Shown one piece after another: positions 1-11,832 of a DNA stretch of 64,000 bases. Source of the stretch: Pontivivens marinum (GTDB taxonomy: Bacteria; Pseudomonadota; Alphaproteobacteria; Rhodobacterales; Rhodobacteraceae); NCBI RefSeq assembly GCF_900231835.1, contig NZ_OCTN01000003.1, positions 124,001 to 188,000 on the forward strand. The letters run 5' to 3'. The position numbers and the translations under genes were made by a program. The notes below the pieces were generated by a model, which searched no databases, was not told the origin of the DNA, and worked only from the letters and a program-made list of their open reading frames with translations. Each line of letters starts with the position of its first letter. Position 1 is the first letter of the stretch.

Positions 1-1275
1 CAGCAATCCCTGCGCATCGCGTTCATCGGACAGGAAGTTCGGATCGATCAGCGGCGCATCCCGCATATTCGCACTGGCCAACCGGACCGTGCCCCGCGAT
101 TTCGGGCGCAAAATGCAGGCATGGCAGGAGTAGCCGTAGCCCAAATGCAGCTTGCGCACGTGGTCATCAACAATGGCCGGAACGAAGTGCAATTGCACAT
201 CGGGTCGATCCAGATTCGGATCGGTTTTGAGGAACGCGCCTGCCTCCGACCCCGGGCTGGCGATCATGCCGGTGCCGTCCTTGCGCCATTTCAGAATTTC
301 ACGCAGCAGGTGTCTGGTTCCTGCGATGCCGAGCCCTAGGCCATTCGTATCATTGGTTTTATAACTGAGCACAAAGTCGAGGTGATCCTGCAAATTACCG
401 CCGACCTGCGCCGCATCATGGATCACCGGAATGCCCAAATCCCGTAAATGCACCGCCGGTCCGATGCCAGACGCCTGCAACAATTGGGGGGAACCGAACG
501 CACCGGCGCACAGGATGACCTCTCGTCGCGCATGGACGGTTTTGCGGCCGCCTTTGCTATAATCCACGCCCGTCGCGCGGGGGCCGTCAAAGGTGATCCT
601 CTCGACGCGCGCCTTTGTAATCACGTGCAAATTCGGTCGTGTCATGGCGTCATGCAGATATGCCGCAGCGGCGGAGCAACGCTGACCCGCCTTGGGCCCA
701 TCCGCGAATTGCGTGACCTGCCACAGTCCGACGCCCTGCTGCTGCGGCCCGTTAAAGTCGTCATTGCGGGGCAATTGCAGTTCGTCAGAAGCCTCCAGAA
801 AGGCCTGCGTTACGTTGCGCGGGGTGCGTTGATCGCTGACGGATAGCGGACCATCAGCGCCGCGCAGGGCGTCCGCGCCACGGCTGTTCCCCTCGGATTT
901 CAGGAAATATGGCAGCACCTCGGACCAGCTCCAACCGGTCGCGCCATTGGCGGCCCACTCGTCATAATCCGCCTGATGACCGCGAATGTAAATCATTGCG
1001 TTTATTGCAGAACTTCCACCCAAGGCACGCCCTCGCGGTTGGAAACCACGGCGGTTGTTCAGGTGTTTTTGCGGGGTGGTTTTATAGGCGTAATTGTTGA
1101 TTTTGGGGCGACCGGAAATCATGCCGATTACGCCCATTGGTGCGCGGACCAGCAGGTCGCGGCCCTCTCCCCCCGCCTCGATCAAGCAGACGGATATGGC
1201 CGGATCCTCGCTGAGGCGGGCGGCCATAACGCAGCCGGCGGACCCGCCGCCGACGATAACGTAATCGAATTCCAT
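1..1275 (-). CDS. GMC-family FAD oxidoreductase (choline dehydrogenase-like), 3' end cut off
   Basis: Flavoprotein of the glucose-methanol-choline family, which oxidises an alcohol to an aldehyde with FAD; the substrate cannot be told. 425 codons are present and the C-terminus, including the catalytic His region, lies beyond the window edge. The N-terminus has the dinucleotide-binding fold YVIVGGGSAG (residues 4-13), then the GMC signature around residue 80 (GRALGGSSAINAMIYIRG) and a second family motif near residue 255 (CAGAFGSPQLLQ, SGIGP). The ATG at 1275 follows AGGGGAAG. A 9-bp inverted repeat (1277-1285 with 1297-1305, one wobble) places this Shine-Dalgarno sequence in a hairpin arm. 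It follows ytoQ on the same strand, 42 bases away, so the two may be cotranscribed. Confidence 0.9.
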   Translation of the reverse strand, partial: MEFDYVIVGGGSAGCVMAARLSEDPAISVCLIEAGGEGRDLLVRAPMGVIGMISGRPKINNYAYKTTPQKHLNNRRGFQPRGRALGGSSAINAMIYIRGHQADYDEWAANGATGWSWSEVLPYFLKSEGNSRGADALRGADGPLSVSDQRTPRNVTQAFLEASDELQLPRNDDFNGPQQQGVGLWQVTQFADGPKAGQRCSAAAAYLHDAMTRPNLHVITKARVERITFDGPRATGVDYSKGGRKTVHARREVILCAGAFGSPQLLQASGIGPAVHLRDLGIPVIHDAAQVGGNLQDHLDFVLSYKTNDTNGLGLGIAGTRHLLREILKWRKDGTGMIASPGSEAGAFLKTDPNLDRPDVQLHFVPAIVDDHVRKLHLGYGYSCHACILRPKSRGTVRLASANMRDAPLIDPNFLSDERDAQGLL

Positions 1276-1317
1276 GACGCTTCCCCTGATTTTTTAGGAA
1301 AGCGTGGCAGGGAATTC

Positions 1318-1767
1318 TTAATCGGGCAACTGTCCGGTCAGCACATAGCGCAGCATATCCACGACCTGACGTGGCGTTTCACATACGGCATTGGCGGCGG
1401 CGTCCACTTCCTTTAGCGCGTGGGCATGTTCCGAGTTATGCATCACGATCAGGGACTTACCCAAAGCGGCAGCATAGCCCGCATCGAATGCAGCGTTCCA
1501 TTGCTTGTATTTTTCGCCAAAGCGGACGACGACGATGTCGGCCTCCTCGATGCCCTTGCGCGTACGCATGGCGTTAAGGCTTGCGCCCTTACGATCATGC
1601 CAGAACTTGTTGGATTCCGCGCCTAGAATAGCCACGCCGCAATCATCCGACGCCGCGTGATCCGTCACGGGCGCGGAGAAGGAGACGGACAGATCGGCGG
1701 CTGCCTCGGCGATTTCGTCGCGCCAGTCGCTGTGGATTTCGCCCGAAAGGTAAACGGTCAAATGCAT
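1318..1767 (-). CDS. ytoQ: YtoQ family protein
   Basis: 149 residues, the normal length for the YtoQ family, whose biochemical role is not established. The sequence begins MHLTVYLSGEIHSDWR and contains the family-like blocks SAPVTDHAASDDCG (about residues 31-44) and EADIVVVRFGEKYKQWNAAFDAGYAAALG (about 74-102). The fold resembles nucleoside 2-deoxyribosyltransferase-like proteins, with a Rossmann-like core and no signal peptide or membrane segment. It lies between the 5-oxoprolinase gene, with a terminator hairpin at 1849-1870, and the GMC oxidoreductase. The ATG is preceded by AGGAGTTAACC. Confidence 0.85.
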   Translation of the reverse strand: MHLTVYLSGEIHSDWRDEIAEAAADLSVSFSAPVTDHAASDDCGVAILGAESNKFWHDRKGASLNAMRTRKGIEEADIVVVRFGEKYKQWNAAFDAGYAAALGKSLIVMHNSEHAHALKEVDAAANAVCETPRQVVDMLRYVLTGQLPD

Positions 1768-1848
1768 TTGGTTAACTCCTGTTTTTGCCGGCTGCTATGG
1801 AGCTGCTTTCAGGCTGCTCTATGGCTGGCAAGATTTCGAGGGACCACA

Positions 1849-1870
1849 GGCGTTAGGAAATCCTAACGCC
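1849..1870 (-). terminator. Hairpin after the 5-oxoprolinase gene
   Basis: Perfect 9-bp stem (GGCGTTAGG with CCTAACGCC) and a 4-base loop, beginning 12 bases past the oplAH stop. There is no clear T-run, so it may end transcription weakly or protect the 3' end. Confidence 0.5.
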
Positions 1871-1881
1871 CGCAGCGTTGC

Positions 1882-5493
<3,612 letters not shown>

Positions 5494-5560
5494 GTTATGC
5501 TCTTTGCGCTGTACCAAAACCGGCCCTAGTCTTGGACCGTGAAATGCAGAAGGGCAAGCG

Positions 5561-6046
5561 ATGCAGACCATAGTGCGCAATGCGGAGGCGCGGGATGTGC
5601 CGCGCATTGAATCCATCTGGAACCAGATTATCGCAGACACAACCGCCACATTCACCACGCAGGCCAAGGATCTGGACGGGTGGCTGGCGCAAAAATCCGC
5701 TGCGGGTGAGCCGGTTCTGGCCTGTGATCGGGGTGGTGAATGCGTCGGGTTCGCCACCTATGGCCCGTTTCGCGGTGGGCCGGGTTATCTGCATATTGCC
5801 GAGCATACGTTGATGTTAGGCCCCGATGCGCGCGGCACGGGCGGCGGGCGTGCCCTGCTGAACGGCCTGATTGATATCGCCCGTGTGCAGGGTAAATCCG
5901 CGCTGATCGGCGGCATTAGCGGCGAAAACGAAGCCGCGCTGAAATTCCACTCCGCTATGGGATTCGCCGAGGTTGGGCGCGTGCCGAATGCAGGGCGTAA
6001 ATTCGGTCGGCAGATGGATTTGGTACTGATGCATCGCGCGCTGTAG
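5561..6046 (+). CDS. GNAT N-acetyltransferase, phosphinothricin acetyltransferase-like
   Basis: 161 residues, one GNAT domain. The order of motifs matches the PAT/MnaT group: IRNAEARDVPRIESIWN-like start, an ATFTT segment (about residue 29), EHTLMLGPDARGTGGGRALLNGLI (about 79-102, the acetyl-CoA pyrophosphate loop is RGTGGGRAL), and a C-terminal GFAEVGRV block. Members acetylate amino acids or analogues such as methionine sulfone or phosphinothricin; the substrate here is unknown. It is divergent from oplAH, with 67 bases between the two starts, so both promoters sit in that gap. The ATG follows AGAAGGGCAAGCG. Confidence 0.85.
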   Translation: MQTIVRNAEARDVPRIESIWNQIIADTTATFTTQAKDLDGWLAQKSAAGEPVLACDRGGECVGFATYGPFRGGPGYLHIAEHTLMLGPDARGTGGGRALLNGLIDIARVQGKSALIGGISGENEAALKFHSAMGFAEVGRVPNAGRKFGRQMDLVLMHRAL

Positions 6047-6151
6047 CGCCCCCGATGAACTGATCGTGATGGAATGCATAAGCAATTCGCGTTGGACCGG
6101 ATGAGGTCTGGCGCGCAGTGTCCGCGCTATACCAGCAACGGGAGAGTACGG

Positions 6152-6976
6152 ATGGATGTGCAGCGATTGGCCGCCTTTGCGGATGGGAATCAGGGCGGAA
6201 ATCCGGCGGGGGTTGTGATTGGCGACACCCTACCCGATGCGGAAACCATGCAGCGCATCGCGACCGAGGTTGGTTATTCCGAGACCGCCTTTGCCGCCCC
6301 TGATGGCGATCACTGGACCGTTCGATATTTCGCACCCGTGGGCGAGGTTCCGTTTTGCGGCCATGCCACCGTTGCACTGGGCGCCGCATTGGGACGGCAA
6401 TTCGGTGCAGGCTCGTTCGCGCTGAACACACAGGCAGGCCCCGCCGCCGTGCGGGCCGAGGCAGATGGCGATGATTGGCAGGCGGAGCTAACATCGCCGC
6501 CCACGTGGCATGACGAACCCCATGCGGGCATGATTACACGCTCGATGGAATTGTTCGGTTTGACCGGTGGTGATTTGGCCGAGGGGTCGCGCCCCGTTCG
6601 GGCCCATGCGGGGGCGGACCATCTGATTTTCACCTTGGCCGACCGGAACTGTCTGGCCGATATGTCCTATAATCTGGAGGCCGGCGGCGCATTGATGCGT
6701 GAGGCGGGGCTGGTCACGATCTCGCTGATTTATGTGGCGCAGGACGGCGTGGTGCATTCGCGCAATCCATTTGCATCGGGCGGAGTGATGGAGGATCCGG
6801 CAACGGGGGCCGCAGCGGCCGCGCTGGTCGGGTGGTGGCGTGATGCGGGTATTCGCACAGGTCGCATCGAAATCGCCCAAGGGCACGATATGGGTGTGCC
6901 CAGCAGGCTGTTTGCCACCGCCCTGCCCCAGCACGGTGCAGGTGTTCGCGTCGCAGGTCGCGTTCGCGTGATCTAA
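6152..6976 (+). CDS. PhzF family isomerase/epimerase
   Basis: 274 residues with the two-lobed diaminopimelate-epimerase-like fold of PhzF proteins. Visible family motifs are FADGNQGGNPAGVV (about 8-21), YSETAF with the conserved Glu used as acid/base in PhzF (about residue 46), PFCGHATVALGAA (about 67-79) and EDPATGAAAAAL (about 213-224). There is no phenazine cluster here, so this is one of the many stand-alone PhzF-like proteins of unknown substrate. The ATG at 6152 is preferred over an in-frame ATG 78 bases upstream because GGGAGAG lies at the right distance and the family N-terminus starts there. Confidence 0.85.
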   Translation: MDVQRLAAFADGNQGGNPAGVVIGDTLPDAETMQRIATEVGYSETAFAAPDGDHWTVRYFAPVGEVPFCGHATVALGAALGRQFGAGSFALNTQAGPAAVRAEADGDDWQAELTSPPTWHDEPHAGMITRSMELFGLTGGDLAEGSRPVRAHAGADHLIFTLADRNCLADMSYNLEAGGALMREAGLVTISLIYVAQDGVVHSRNPFASGGVMEDPATGAAAAALVGWWRDAGIRTGRIEIAQGHDMGVPSRLFATALPQHGAGVRVAGRVRVI

Positions 6977-7024
6977 GCAGTTGCCACATCTAGTAGTTTC
7001 GCTGGATTCTGCTATGGTTGGTCC

Positions 7025-7711
7025 ATGTCGATCTGGACCCGTATAACAGAAGCAATTTCAGCCCTTCGCGCAGGTGAGGGGTTGTCTGCTGTGTTTGAAA
7101 AGCTCAGCACGCCGCCGCAGCGGTCTGTTGGCTTTACCATCGCCGTCATCGCATTGGGCGCCAAAATGGCCAAGGCAGACGGTCAGGTCACCCGTGATGA
7201 GGTTACCGCCTTCCGCGAGGTGTTTCACATCGCCCCCGAGCATGAGGCAAAGGCCGCGCGAATCTTTGACATGGCGCGCCTCGATTCCGCAGGGTTCGAG
7301 GCATATGCCACCCAGATCGCGCGCATGCTGGCCCATGATGAGGCCGTGCGGCAGGATTTGCTGGAGGGTCTGTTCCACATCGCCGCTGCCGATGGTGTAT
7401 ATCATCCGGCGGAGGACGAGTTCCTGCACCGCGTCGCCGATATCTTTGGAATCGGTGAGCGCTGTTTCCGTGCGATTCGCGCCCGTCAGGTCGTCGATGC
7501 GGAGCCGGACCCCTATGATGTGCTGGGCGTCACGCCGGATATGGAGCTAAAGGACATGCGCAGTCGTTGGCGCGAGCTGGTCCGCGACACCCATCCCGAC
7601 CGCATGATTGCCCGTGGCGTACCCGAGGAAGCCGTCATGTTGGCGACCAAGCGGATGGCCGCAATTAACCGCGCATGGGAAGACGTACAGCAGGAGCGTA
7701 GCGCGGCCTGA
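7025..7711 (+). CDS. TerB-like / DnaJ-domain co-chaperone (DjlA-like, soluble)
   Basis: 228 residues. A TerB-like helical domain spans about residues 30-150 (ALGAKMAKADGQVTRDEV and FHIAAADGVYHPAEDEFL are its two metal-site-like repeats). A C-terminal J domain follows from about residue 162 (DPYDVLGVTPDMELKDMRSRW) and holds the HPD tripeptide (DTHPDRM, about 191-197) needed to stimulate DnaK. Unlike E. coli DjlA there is no N-terminal membrane helix, so it is probably cytoplasmic. It stands alone, followed by a long non-coding gap. Confidence 0.85.
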   Translation: MSIWTRITEAISALRAGEGLSAVFEKLSTPPQRSVGFTIAVIALGAKMAKADGQVTRDEVTAFREVFHIAPEHEAKAARIFDMARLDSAGFEAYATQIARMLAHDEAVRQDLLEGLFHIAAADGVYHPAEDEFLHRVADIFGIGERCFRAIRARQVVDAEPDPYDVLGVTPDMELKDMRSRWRELVRDTHPDRMIARGVPEEAVMLATKRMAAINRAWEDVQQERSAA

Positions 7712-8245
7712 ATCGTCACGCAGCACGCTATTGTTGAAAGTTTTTCAAAAAATCTCGAAACCATTCTGACGCTCGCGTCGTTATCCAACCACATCCGCAC
7801 TAACGGACATCATGTCGTTACAGCGTCAAATAAGGGAGAGAGCCAGTATGGATTTTGCGCATTGCACAACACCGCCGCTGGCATCTTTGCAACGGGAGGG
7901 CAGGTTTTGAATGTGATTCTAGATACCGTGGGCCGTTCCGTGCTTGATCTGTAACGCCGGACAGCCGATGGTGTGCGAGAGCCGCGATTTTCGCGGTCGC
8001 GACTAACGATTATGATACAACGTGTTGGCGGATACACCGTTCGCCAACATTCCTGAAACAAGAGCGCACTGCGGGTTGAATGTAACGTTCAGCTGCGGCC
8101 GATGCTGAAATGCATCAGTTGACAAAATTCGGAGTGGCGCGATTGCGTGATGCTGTACAAATTTCAATTTTTACAGCGTTCTAACTTGGATGGTCTAGCG
8201 AATTTGCTGGGCCGAAATCACCTCTAACAAAGAATGGAGAGAGGG
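7712..8245 (+). other. 534-base intergenic region with two hairpins, a tiny ORF and a candidate promoter
   Basis: No convincing gene of normal size. A 20-codon ORF at 7848-7910 (starting MDFAHCTT) has AAGGGAGAGAG before its ATG. Hairpin one is a 6-bp stem at 7982-7996 (CCGCGA/TCGCGG). Hairpin two is an 8-bp stem at 8023-8049 (TGTTGGCG/CGCCAACA). A TTGACA hexamer at 8119-8124 could be the -35 of the OmpA-like gene, but the matching -10 (about 8142) is poor. The stretch after 8140 is AT-rich. It may be a long 5' untranslated region or hold a small RNA. Confidence 0.4.
7848..7910 (+). CDS. Possible 20-residue small ORF
   Basis: ATG at 7848, TGA at 7908-7910, preceded by a strong Shine-Dalgarno sequence (AAGGGAGAGAG, ending about 5 bases before the ATG). 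The peptide begins MDFAHCTT and has no recognisable domain. It lies in the leader region of the OmpA-like lipoprotein gene. The ribosome site is the only support, so it may be a leader peptide, a gene remnant or chance. Confidence 0.25.
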   Translation: MDFAHCTTPPLASLQREGRF

Positions 8246-8779
8246 ATGAAAACTGCTTCCGTAATGATGATCGGCGCGGCTGCGTTCCTGGCAGCATGTG
8301 CAAGCGAGGCGCCTCAGACCGCTTCGGCACCTGCACCGGCACCTGTTGTTGCAACCGATTACACAGTCTACTTCGCGTTCAACCGCGCTGACCTGTCCGA
8401 GCTGGGCGCACAGACTGTTTCCGACGCATCCGGCGCTGCTGCAAACGCAACATCCGTATCCGTTGTTGGTCACACCGACACTGTTGGTTCCGTGGCATAC
8501 AACCAGTCGCTTTCCGAAGCACGCGCAGCAACTGTTGTTGGCGCACTGGTCGGCAACGGCGTTAACCCTGCTATCGTAACTGCTTCCGGCCGTTCCGAGC
8601 TGGATCTGGCTGTTGCAACTGCTGACGGCGTTCGTGAAGCACGTAACCGTCGCGTTGAAATCAGCGTTGACGGCATTGCTGCTCCAGCAGCACCAGTCGA
8701 GTATGACTGCGTGATCGTTGCTTCCGATGGCCTCTGCGAAGCAGCAGCGTCCACCGCTGAAGGCATCGTCCTGAAGTAA
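8246..8779 (+). CDS. OmpA-family outer-membrane lipoprotein
   Basis: 177 residues. The signal peptide ends in a lipobox (FLAAC, Cys at residue 17), so the mature protein is probably lipid-anchored in the outer membrane. After a short Ala/Pro linker an OmpA C-terminal peptidoglycan-binding domain runs from about residue 40 to 150: VYFAFNRADLSELG, VVGHTDTVGSVAYNQSLSEARA and ARNRRVEI are its hallmark segments. Codon choice (GCA, GCT, GTT, GAA) is unlike the GCC/GCG-rich neighbours and suggests high expression. The ATG at 8246 lies just after GGAGAGAGGG; an in-frame ATG 12 bases upstream would destroy this arrangement. A strong terminator follows. Confidence 0.9.
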   Translation: MKTASVMMIGAAAFLAACASEAPQTASAPAPAPVVATDYTVYFAFNRADLSELGAQTVSDASGAAANATSVSVVGHTDTVGSVAYNQSLSEARAATVVGALVGNGVNPAIVTASGRSELDLAVATADGVREARNRRVEISVDGIAAPAAPVEYDCVIVASDGLCEAAASTAEGIVLK

Positions 8780-8818
8780 TTCGGGCGGCGGCCATCGGTC
8801 GTCACTCAGATTAACGGA

Positions 8819-8849
8819 AACGCCCTGACAGAAATGTCGGGGCGTTTTT
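8819..8849 (+). terminator. Rho-independent terminator after the OmpA-like gene
   Basis: A 12-bp stem with one wobble pair (AACGCCCTGACA with TGTCGGGGCGTT), GAAA tetraloop, and a run of five T. A textbook intrinsic terminator, 40 bases after the stop codon. Confidence 0.9.
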
Positions 8850-8979
8850 GTATCCGGCACCGCGTAATTGCGAAGTCCCCGCGATGAATTCGGCACAGCA
8901 CGCAGTGACGCCATTGCCTGTTCCCCCATCCGACTTACCTGAGATATCGAGTGATGAAATATCGCATTTGGAGCACGCT

Positions 8980-10812
8980 ATGACCCCGACCCTATCCCTT
9001 CGCCCGATGACATACCTGCAACCCGCCGAGGGTGGCGCCGGTGATGGCATGGCTGATTTGCCTGAATGGGATTTTTCCGCGCTATATGCAGGTCAGGATG
9101 ATCCCAAAATTGCGGATGATCTGAAATGGCTGGGTGAGGAAGCGGAGCGTTTCCGGACCGATTACGAGGGCAACCTGTCGGAAAAGACTGCTGCCGCATT
9201 GGGCACCTGCATTCAGCGGTACGAGGGGATGCAATCCGTGATGGGCCGCATCATGTCCTTTGCCGGATTGCGGTACTATCAAAACACCACCGATTCAGAT
9301 CGCGCGAAATTCATGTCCGACATGCAGGACAAGATCACCACGATCTCGTCCAATCTGGTGTTCTTTAGCCTTGAGATGAACCGCATCGACGATGAACCCT
9401 TTGCGATGTTGGTTGAGCAGGACGAAACGCTGAAACGCTATCGCCCTGTTCTGGACCGTATGCGCGCGATGAAGCCCTATCAGTTGAGCGATGAGCTGGA
9501 GACATTCCTGCACGATCAATCTGTGGTCGGTGCCGCCGCGTGGAATCGCCTGTTTGATGAGACGATGGCCGGTCTGGAATTCGATGTGGATGGTGAGACG
9601 CTCAGCCTTGAGGCGACGCTGAACTGCCTCAGCGATACGGATCGTGCGCGGCGCGAGGTGGCGACCCATGCCCTGATCGCGGTGTTCCGTGACCAGCTGC
9701 CCCTGTTTGCGCGCATCACCAACACGTTGGCCAAGGAAAAGGAAATCGACGACCGCTGGCGCAAGCTGCCCACCCCGCAGGCCGCGCGCCACCTGTCCAA
9801 CCATGTTGAGCCGGAGGTTGTTCAGGCCCTGCGCGACGCCGTGGTCGCCGCCTATCCCCGCCTGAGCCATCGCTATTACGCGCTAAAGGCAAAGTGGCTG
9901 GGTCTGGAAACCATGCAGGTTTGGGATCGCAACGCGCCCCTGCCGATCACCGATGACCGCGTGATTTCGTGGGATGAGGCAAAGCAGACCGTGATGGATG
10001 CCTATTCCGGCTTCGATCCGCGCATGGCGGAGCTGGCCGAGCCGTTCTTTACCGAGGGTTGGATCGACGCACCGGTTAAGCCGGGTAAAGCACCCGGTGC
10101 ATTTGCGCACCCGACCGTTGTGGATGCCCATCCGTTCGTCATGCTGAACTATCTGGGCAAGCAGCGCGACGTGATGACCCTAGCGCATGAGCTGGGCCAT
10201 GGCGTGCATCAGCGCCTCGCCGCGAAACAGGGTGAGATGCTGTCCTCGACCCCGCTGACACTCGCCGAAACCGCCAGTGTGTTTGGTGAGATGCTGACCT
10301 TCCGCAAGTTGCTGGAGGGTAAGGAAGGCAATGAGCGTAAGGCGCTGTTGGCGTCCAAGGTTGAGGACATGATCAACACCGTCGTGCGCCAGATTGCGTT
10401 CTACGATTTCGAGTGCAAATTGCATGCCGCCCGCCGTGAGGGTGAGCTGACACCGGACGACATCAATGCCATCTGGATGAGCGTTCAGGCCGAAAGCCTA
10501 GGCCCGGTCTTCGATTTCGTTGAGGGGTATGAGACGTTCTGGACCTATGTTCCGCACTTCATACACTCGCCGTTCTACGTCTATGCCTATGCGTTTGGCG
10601 ATGGCCTGGTGAATGCGCTTTATGCCGTTTACGAGGAGGGCGATGCGGACTTCCAGGAGAAGTATTTCGCCATGTTGGAGGCAGGTGGCTCCAAGCATCA
10701 CAAGGAGCTGTTGGCCCCGTTCGGGCTGGACGCGAGCGACCCTAAATTCTGGGATAAGGGCCTGAGCGTCATCGAAAGCCTGATTGATGAGCTGGAGGCG
10801 ATGGAGGGCTGA
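8980..10812 (+). CDS. pepF: M3 family oligoendopeptidase F
   Basis: 610-residue cytoplasmic zinc metallopeptidase that cleaves short peptides. The zinc motif is HELGHGVH near residues 403-410 (HExxH with the catalytic Glu). The N-terminal helical domain (DLPEWDFSALYAG) and the C-terminal segment with FIHSPFYVYAYAFGDGLVNALY are typical of the alphaproteobacterial M3 family-3 group. The ATG at 8980 is chosen because TTGGAGCAC precedes it and the family N-terminus begins about here; upstream in-frame ATGs at 8884 and 8848 lack a ribosome site, and the latter lies inside the preceding terminator. Confidence 0.9.
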   Translation: MTPTLSLRPMTYLQPAEGGAGDGMADLPEWDFSALYAGQDDPKIADDLKWLGEEAERFRTDYEGNLSEKTAAALGTCIQRYEGMQSVMGRIMSFAGLRYYQNTTDSDRAKFMSDMQDKITTISSNLVFFSLEMNRIDDEPFAMLVEQDETLKRYRPVLDRMRAMKPYQLSDELETFLHDQSVVGAAAWNRLFDETMAGLEFDVDGETLSLEATLNCLSDTDRARREVATHALIAVFRDQLPLFARITNTLAKEKEIDDRWRKLPTPQAARHLSNHVEPEVVQALRDAVVAAYPRLSHRYYALKAKWLGLETMQVWDRNAPLPITDDRVISWDEAKQTVMDAYSGFDPRMAELAEPFFTEGWIDAPVKPGKAPGAFAHPTVVDAHPFVMLNYLGKQRDVMTLAHELGHGVHQRLAAKQGEMLSSTPLTLAETASVFGEMLTFRKLLEGKEGNERKALLASKVEDMINTVVRQIAFYDFECKLHAARREGELTPDDINAIWMSVQAESLGPVFDFVEGYETFWTYVPHFIHSPFYVYAYAFGDGLVNALYAVYEEGDADFQEKYFAMLEAGGSKHHKELLAPFGLDASDPKFWDKGLSVIESLIDELEAMEG

Positions 10813-10833
10813 TATCGTTTCAGCCCCAACCAT

Positions 10834-10871
10834 AACGGCCCGCGTTTAACCACGCGGGCCGTTGCTGTTTT
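10834..10871. terminator. Bidirectional terminator between convergent genes
   Basis: A perfect 12-bp stem (AACGGCCCGCGT with ACGCGGGCCGTT) and a 6-base loop, then GCTGTTTT on the plus strand. It separates pepF from the convergent Gfo/Idh gene. Confidence 0.85.
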
Positions 10872-10884
10872 AGCTATGCGGCGC

Positions 10885-11832
10885 CTAAACCCCTGCGCGG
10901 ATCAGGTCGAGCATCGCGGCATTCTGGCGCGAGAACTCCAACGGTTGCGGATAGGGCGTGCCGTCCAGCGCACTGTCATTAAAGGCATCGACCTGCACGA
11001 CATAGTGGTTGGTGCGGCCAAACCGCTCCACCACTTGGCGATCACCCTGCCGCAGGATGACGCAAGCATCACCGTATAGCGTGGCGTTGAACGGGGCGGG
11101 CAGCTCCAGCACGCCTTCCGTCCCGTGAAAGACCATGTGCTGTCGTGGGGACAGCCGCATCGAGACGTAGAAATCCAGCGAGAATGTATCGAACTCCACC
11201 GCTGTGCGGGCCATCGTATCGACGCCATTTTCCAGAACCATCTGCGTGGTGGCGCTACTCGGTTCCCGACCGGTGACAAAGCGGGTGGTGACGCTGGGAT
11301 AAACGCCGATATCGGCCAGTGCGCCGCCCTCCATATCCGGTTTATTGCGGATGTTATCGGGGTCGGGGTTGTTAAAGGTGAACGCGCCCTGCACATGGCG
11401 CAGCTCACCAATCGCGCCCTCGGCCAGCAGCTTACGCGCCAGCAGCCATTGCGGGTGAAAGCAGACCATGAAGGCCTCCGCCGCGACCTTGCCCGACGCA
11501 TCCCGCGCAGTGATCAGGGTGTCGATTTCGGGGGCGGACCACGAGATCGGCTTTTCACACAGCACATGTTTGCCAGCGTCCAGCGCGCGGCGGGTCCATT
11601 CGGCATGCATGTTATTGGGCAGCGGAATATAGATCGCGTCGATATCGGGATCAGCCAGCATTGCGTCATAGCTGGTGTGCAGTTTCAGCGGGCCATAACC
11701 ATCCAGCATCCGGCCCGATTGCGAGGCGATGGCCGTCAGCATTCCGCGCTGTGAATTGTGGATCGCGGGGGCCAGATGATCGCGGGCAATCTTGGCATTG
11801 CCCAGGATACCCCAGCGTAGAATATCGGTCAT
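10885..11832 (-). CDS. Gfo/Idh/MocA family oxidoreductase
   Basis: 315 residues, NAD(P)-dependent. The N-terminal Rossmann fold starts WGILGNAKIARDHL (about 7-20). The family motif CEKPIS (about 92-97) supplies the lysine that contacts the cofactor, and ADIGVYP (about 173-179) is the matching C-terminal domain motif. Typical substrates are sugars, inositols or trans-dihydrodiols; which applies here is not visible. The start codon overlaps the stop of the ClC gene by four bases (ATGA), so translation is coupled. The pairing with a chloride channel gives no functional clue. Confidence 0.88.
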   Translation of the reverse strand: MTDILRWGILGNAKIARDHLAPAIHNSQRGMLTAIASQSGRMLDGYGPLKLHTSYDAMLADPDIDAIYIPLPNNMHAEWTRRALDAGKHVLCEKPISWSAPEIDTLITARDASGKVAAEAFMVCFHPQWLLARKLLAEGAIGELRHVQGAFTFNNPDPDNIRNKPDMEGGALADIGVYPSVTTRFVTGREPSSATTQMVLENGVDTMARTAVEFDTFSLDFYVSMRLSPRQHMVFHGTEGVLELPAPFNATLYGDACVILRQGDRQVVERFGRTNHYVVQVDAFNDSALDGTPYPQPLEFSRQNAAMLDLIRAGV

